Source of the DNA: DATGZH01 sp035297265
GTDB lineage: Bacteria > Actinomycetota > Acidimicrobiia > Acidimicrobiales > RAAP-2
NCBI GenBank assembly: GCA_035297265.1
Contig: DATGZH010000027.1
Coordinates: forward strand, 1 to 64,000
Direction of reading: 5' to 3'
DNA: 64,000 bases
The notes beneath the pieces are model-generated. The model made no database searches, was not told where the DNA came from, and saw only the letters and a list, made by a program, of their open reading frames with translations. Both the position numbers and the translations under genes were made by a program. Positions within the stretch are counted from its first letter, which is position 1; each line of letters begins with the position of its first letter. Below, piece after piece: positions 60,684-64,000 of the stretch.

Positions 60684-61964
60684 ATGCGTAAGGCAGTAGC
60701 GGCTCTCGTCGGCCTCCTCGCGGCCACGACCGTACTGGTCCAGTTGGCCACGCTCGGCAACGCCGATGGTGCTCCGAACAGCCAGTCGGGCCAGGGCGTC
60801 ACCTCTTCGAGCATCCGTGTCGGTATCACCTACCCGGACGTTGCGGCCATCCGCAACATCATCAACGTCAACCCCGGCGACTACCGGGTGGCGTACACCG
60901 CGCTGATCAACCAGCTCAACGCCCACGGTGGGATCAACGGGCGCAAGATCGTGCCGGTGTTCGCTCCGGTCGACCCGCTCGGGACCGCCGGGGCGGCTAC
61001 CGCGTGCACGCAGTTGACTGAGGACGACAAGGTCTTCGTCGTCCTGGGGTTCTTCCAGGCTGCTGACACCGCCTGCTATCTGCAAACCCACGATGTCCCG
61101 ATCATCGGCGCCTCGCTGAGCAGTACCGCGGCGGCACAGGCGAAGGCGCCGTGGTTCAACAACCTGATTTCCGATAGCAGCCTCGTGCCTAAGGAGATGG
61201 CCGTCTTCAAACAGGAGGGCGCGTTCACCGGGAAGAAGGTCGCCGTCGTGGGTCAGACGGCCGACCAGGCCGAGGTCAACCTGGTCGTCCCGGTGCTCCA
61301 CAGACTGAAGGTCGATGTGGTGCAGGTCGCCATCAACGACGCACCGGGGACAGACACCGCCGCGCTGACCGCGCAGTACGCCATCATCGCCCAGAAATTC
61401 AAGTCGTCAGGGGCCAACCTCGTTGTCGCCGTCGGGAACGCGGGTCAGCAGTGGCCGAGGGCGCTCCAGAGCAATCAGAGCACCTATCTGCCGCGGCTCG
61501 TCACGACCGACTACACCACGTTGGACGCCTACGTGGCCGACAAGGCCGGCTATTCGCAGGCCATTCTCCAAGGAGCTCTCACGGCGGGTGGGATCCCACC
61601 GCCCACGGTCATCTGGAACGACCCGGCCATGCGGCGCTGCGTCGCGACGATCCAGGCGGCGGAGCCCCATGCGGTCATCGCCAACCCCGTCACCGCGACC
61701 GCCTCCACGCCGGTCACCTACACGGCCCCCGAGGTCGCATGCACGCAGGTCGCGCTCTTCGCCGACATCGCGAAGGCCGCGGGGCCGACGTTGAACAACG
61801 AGACATTTCTCCGGGGCGGGGAGTCCCTCACGCACGTGACCCTCCCCGGTGGTGGCGGCACCTTCGACTTCAGTGGGGGCCACAACGACGGGAACGGCCC
61901 CGTGTTCGTCTACACCTGGGACCCGAAGGCCAACCAGCTCCGGCTGAAGACCACGGTGGGCTGA
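60684..61964 (+). CDS. ABC-type branched-chain amino acid-like substrate-binding protein (paralogue)
   Basis: 426 aa from ATG 60684 after GGAAAGGAC; an in-frame ATG at 60666 is less likely. Signal peptide (RKAVAALVGLLAATTVLVQL...), no lipobox. It shares LNAHGGINGRKIVP, AATACTQLTEDDKVFVV and GKKVAVVGQT with the protein at 57619-58875. It lies 219 bp after the second hydrolase and no transporter subunits are nearby. Probably binds a carboxylate or amide substrate of the local enzymes (inference). Confidence 0.85.
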   Translation: MRKAVAALVGLLAATTVLVQLATLGNADGAPNSQSGQGVTSSSIRVGITYPDVAAIRNIINVNPGDYRVAYTALINQLNAHGGINGRKIVPVFAPVDPLGTAGAATACTQLTEDDKVFVVLGFFQAADTACYLQTHDVPIIGASLSSTAAAQAKAPWFNNLISDSSLVPKEMAVFKQEGAFTGKKVAVVGQTADQAEVNLVVPVLHRLKVDVVQVAINDAPGTDTAALTAQYAIIAQKFKSSGANLVVAVGNAGQQWPRALQSNQSTYLPRLVTTDYTTLDAYVADKAGYSQAILQGALTAGGIPPPTVIWNDPAMRRCVATIQAAEPHAVIANPVTATASTPVTYTAPEVACTQVALFADIAKAAGPTLNNETFLRGGESLTHVTLPGGGGTFDFSGGHNDGNGPVFVYTWDPKANQLRLKTTVG

Positions 61965-61989
61965 GGGACCGAGCAGCTCGAGCGATCGG

Positions 61990-63201
61990 TCAACGGAATG
62001 TTGACGTGACCGTGTGCACACCCCCGTCGATCTCGCTGAGGTCGAAGCCGACCCGCTCGATGTCCGGCATCAGGGCGTCGAGATCGAAGTTGTAGACCCG
62101 GGCCGCATTCCCGTAGAGGATCTTCGCCGCGACCTCATCGTTGATGCTCGGGTCGGCGATCATCTCGGCGACGTGGCCCTTCGTCTCGGGAAAGATTGAT
62201 TCGAAGTGTGGGTAATCGACGCCGAACATTGCGTTGTCCGCGCCGATGTGGAAGGCGCCGCTGTTCGGCGCCCCGGATCCATCGGCCAGATGCTCCATCG
62301 GAACCTGCGTGGCGGTGAACGGTGAGATACCGGCGTAGCAGTTCGACGCCCAGTACTCGCGAGCGAACTTCTTGAACTGGCGCAGTCGTCCGATGTGGGT
62401 CGAGAAACCCATCCAGTCGTCGCCCCACCCGAGACGACGGTCGATCTTCTCGATGGCCGGGGCGATCCAGTCGGCCTCGGTCTCGACGAAGACGAGCCGT
62501 AGATCGGGGAAACGGTCGAAGACGCCACCCAAGATCATCTGCCAGAGAGAACGGCCGGAGAAGAAGGAGTGCTCGGTGGCGAGCGTCATCAGGGCGGCGA
62601 ATCCGGGCGGGTGGTAGGCGGGGGCACCCGTTCCACCGTGCTGGCTGATCGGCAGGTCGACATCCACGCAGGCCGCCCAGACGGGATCGAGCACCGGATC
62701 GAAGAAGAACGTCCCGCCGGGCTCGAGCGCCGGCATCATGATCCCGCCCAGTCCGTGCTCTTTCGCCCAGTGAATGTCGCCTACCGCCTGTTCGACGTCG
62801 TCGAACGCGACCAGAGCCTGGCCGGCACGCCGCCCGGGGGTCTCGCCACAGAAGTCGGCTAGCCAGCGGTTGTAGGCGAGCCGCGCCTGGCGGTCGAGAT
62901 CGTGATCGTGCGAGAAGCCTGCGTCCTCGAAGCGCCGGTCCCCGAACGGCAGACCGTTCGGAAAGAGGACCTCGGCGACGACGCCCTGGCTCTCGAGGTC
63001 ACGGAGGCGCAGTTGCGAGTCCCATTGGCTCTCGACGTTCAGCTGGGGCTGGAGATTTCCTGCGTCGGGAACGTCCGCCGCCTCCTGTGACCGCACCCAG
63101 TAGTCGAAGGTGTCGAGGTACCGGTTCTCGAAGTACTGGCGATAGATCGTGCGCGACGCCTTGACGTGCCCGTCCACCGAGATGATGGCCATCCGTCCCA
63201 T
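61990..63201 (-). CDS. Amidohydrolase-family metal-dependent hydrolase
   Basis: 403 aa from ATG 63201 after CAGGGGGTTACCA. TIM-barrel Amidohydro_2 type: the N-terminal metal motif appears as IISVDGHVKAS, with LFPNGLPFG, a central His in PISQHGGTGAP, LVFVETEADWIAP and the terminal Asp in FGVDYPHFESIFPETK. Such enzymes include decarboxylases (ACMSD-like) and hydrolases of aromatic or lactone substrates. It is divergent from the MFS gene. Confidence 0.85.
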   Translation of the reverse strand: MGRMAIISVDGHVKASRTIYRQYFENRYLDTFDYWVRSQEAADVPDAGNLQPQLNVESQWDSQLRLRDLESQGVVAEVLFPNGLPFGDRRFEDAGFSHDHDLDRQARLAYNRWLADFCGETPGRRAGQALVAFDDVEQAVGDIHWAKEHGLGGIMMPALEPGGTFFFDPVLDPVWAACVDVDLPISQHGGTGAPAYHPPGFAALMTLATEHSFFSGRSLWQMILGGVFDRFPDLRLVFVETEADWIAPAIEKIDRRLGWGDDWMGFSTHIGRLRQFKKFAREYWASNCYAGISPFTATQVPMEHLADGSGAPNSGAFHIGADNAMFGVDYPHFESIFPETKGHVAEMIADPSINDEVAAKILYGNAARVYNFDLDALMPDIERVGFDLSEIDGGVHTVTSTFR

Positions 63202-63369
63202 TGGTAACCCCCTGCGCCGGATGTCTTGCTGGTCCCGACGATAGCCCCGACGGCAGCGCCTGGACAGTGGTCCACCGGGCTCGCCCTCGCCAGATCGGCG
63301 TTCGCCGTGGCTCACCGAATGCATGAGGCGTAGCATCCCGCCGATGGTGGTGGAGACATCGGGACCGCC

Positions 63370-64000
63370 GTGAGCGATCCCCGGGGGGAACGTCCGGAAG
63401 TACTGGGATCCGCCGCCCAGAGCCCCACCGAGTTGGCTCGCTTCCTTGCCGATACCGCCCAGGAGCGTCAGGACGCGGCCAGGGTGGAGGATGAGGTGCT
63501 CCTCCCGGAGGACCTGCTTCCCGGGACGCGCGAAGAGCACACGTCGTTGCGCGAGGGGCTTCGTCGGACCGGCTACGGCACCTTCGTCGTCTTGGCCATC
63601 ATCGTGGCACTCGACAACCTCCAGACTTCAGGCCTCGCGGTCCTCGCGCCGAACATCAGGGCGTCGTTCCACGTGAGCTCGGGAGTCATCGTGTTCGTGG
63701 CCGGGATCTCGGGCGCCTTCCTGGTGCTCGGGATCCTCCCGATGGGATGGCTGGCGGACCGTTACCGTCGTGCACCCATCATTGCCTGCGCCACGTTCTT
63801 CTTCGGCTTGATGGTCTTGCTCTCCGGCTTTGCCGTGACGATCTTCGAGTTCTTCCTGGCGAGATTCGGCGCCGGGGTGTCCCAAGCGTCCACCCAGACG
63901 GTGCACGGCTCTCTCCTAGCTGACACCTATCCCATCAGCCTGCGAGGGCGTATCGGATCGGCGATGGGTATCGCGACGGGGGTGGCGGCGGCACTCAGCC
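63370..64000 (+). CDS. MFS transporter (3' end outside window)
   Basis: Open from GTG 63370 to the window edge (210 codons). A ~70-residue acidic, hydrophilic N-terminus precedes membrane helices beginning YGTFVVLAIIVALDNLQ. The MFS signature between helices 2 and 3 is MGWLADRYRRAP. Helix 4-5 region: RFGAGVSQASTQTVHGSLLAD. The long soluble N-terminus is unusual. Probably imports or exports a substrate of the neighbouring amidohydrolase and hydrolases. Confidence 0.82.
   Translation, partial: MSDPRGERPEVLGSAAQSPTELARFLADTAQERQDAARVEDEVLLPEDLLPGTREEHTSLREGLRRTGYGTFVVLAIIVALDNLQTSGLAVLAPNIRASFHVSSGVIVFVAGISGAFLVLGILPMGWLADRYRRAPIIACATFFFGLMVLLSGFAVTIFEFFLARFGAGVSQASTQTVHGSLLADTYPISLRGRIGSAMGIATGVAAALS

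Overview
This is a very GC-rich stretch from an actinobacterium. Mycothiol synthase (mshD), a mycobacterial-type response regulator and histidine kinase pair, a polyprenol-phosphate mannose synthase-like glycosyltransferase and the actinobacterial 'GYW..ASDGG.F.FG' surface repeat point to Actinomycetota. Gene order, repeat type and codon use fit class Acidimicrobiia best, but that placement is inference. I found no rRNA, tRNA, insertion sequence, integrase or CRISPR array. Most of the window reads as ordinary chromosome.

Layout. 1-3.3 kb: the end of a TIG plus GYW-repeat surface protein, a cysteine-less isochorismatase-fold protein, a class II aldolase and an SDR. 3.3-9.1 kb: the conserved run of two small membrane-associated proteins, alaS, ruvX, mltG and aroE. 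9.2-15 kb: a membrane diguanylate cyclase, a frameshifted GYW-repeat remnant, an MscS channel and two convergent SEDS glycosyltransferases around a bifunctional-nuclease-domain protein. 15-23 kb: ppk1, a flippase-like membrane protein, an AI-2E-type exporter, a GT2 glycosyltransferase and a two-component pair. 23-28.4 kb: menF-menG, a MaoC hydratase, VIT1/CCC1, mshD and nth. 28.4-29.4 kb: a structured intergenic region and a VapBC-like pair whose toxin lacks key acidic residues. 29.7-38.2 kb: hisD-C-B-H-A-F, a GroES-like gene, hisI, trpE and ygfZ, mostly with 4-bp overlaps. 38.4-42.1 kb: a secreted protein and a second two-component pair. 42.2-45.8 kb: trpC-F-B-A. 45.9-49.4 kb: a cluster of secreted proteins, with a metalloprotease-like protein and two neocarzinostatin-fold proteins, showing duplication and decay. 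49.4-55 kb: thiO and fabD-fabG-acpP-fabF, with FabD carrying a lipoyl/biotinyl-like tail. 54-64 kb: an alpha/beta hydrolase, a nitrilase-family amidase, then an accessory catabolic-looking block with two large alpha/beta hydrolases alternating with two LivJ-type binding proteins, an amidohydrolase and the start of an MFS transporter.

How the genes work together. The his and trp blocks supply most of those two pathways; hisG, hisE, hisN, trpG and trpD are not in the window. The fab block is the type II fatty acid core. Many genes that begin a transcription unit have a TANNNT-like hexamer only 6-8 nt before the start codon and no Shine-Dalgarno sequence, which suggests leaderless transcription. 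Genes for exported proteins instead tend to have a strong AAGGGGG-type ribosome binding site.

The least explained locus is 45.9-49.4 kb. It holds two neocarzinostatin-fold secreted proteins with near-identical promoters, a decayed third copy between them, strong hairpins after each gene, and an adjacent HEVGE protein with a tandemly duplicated 3' end.
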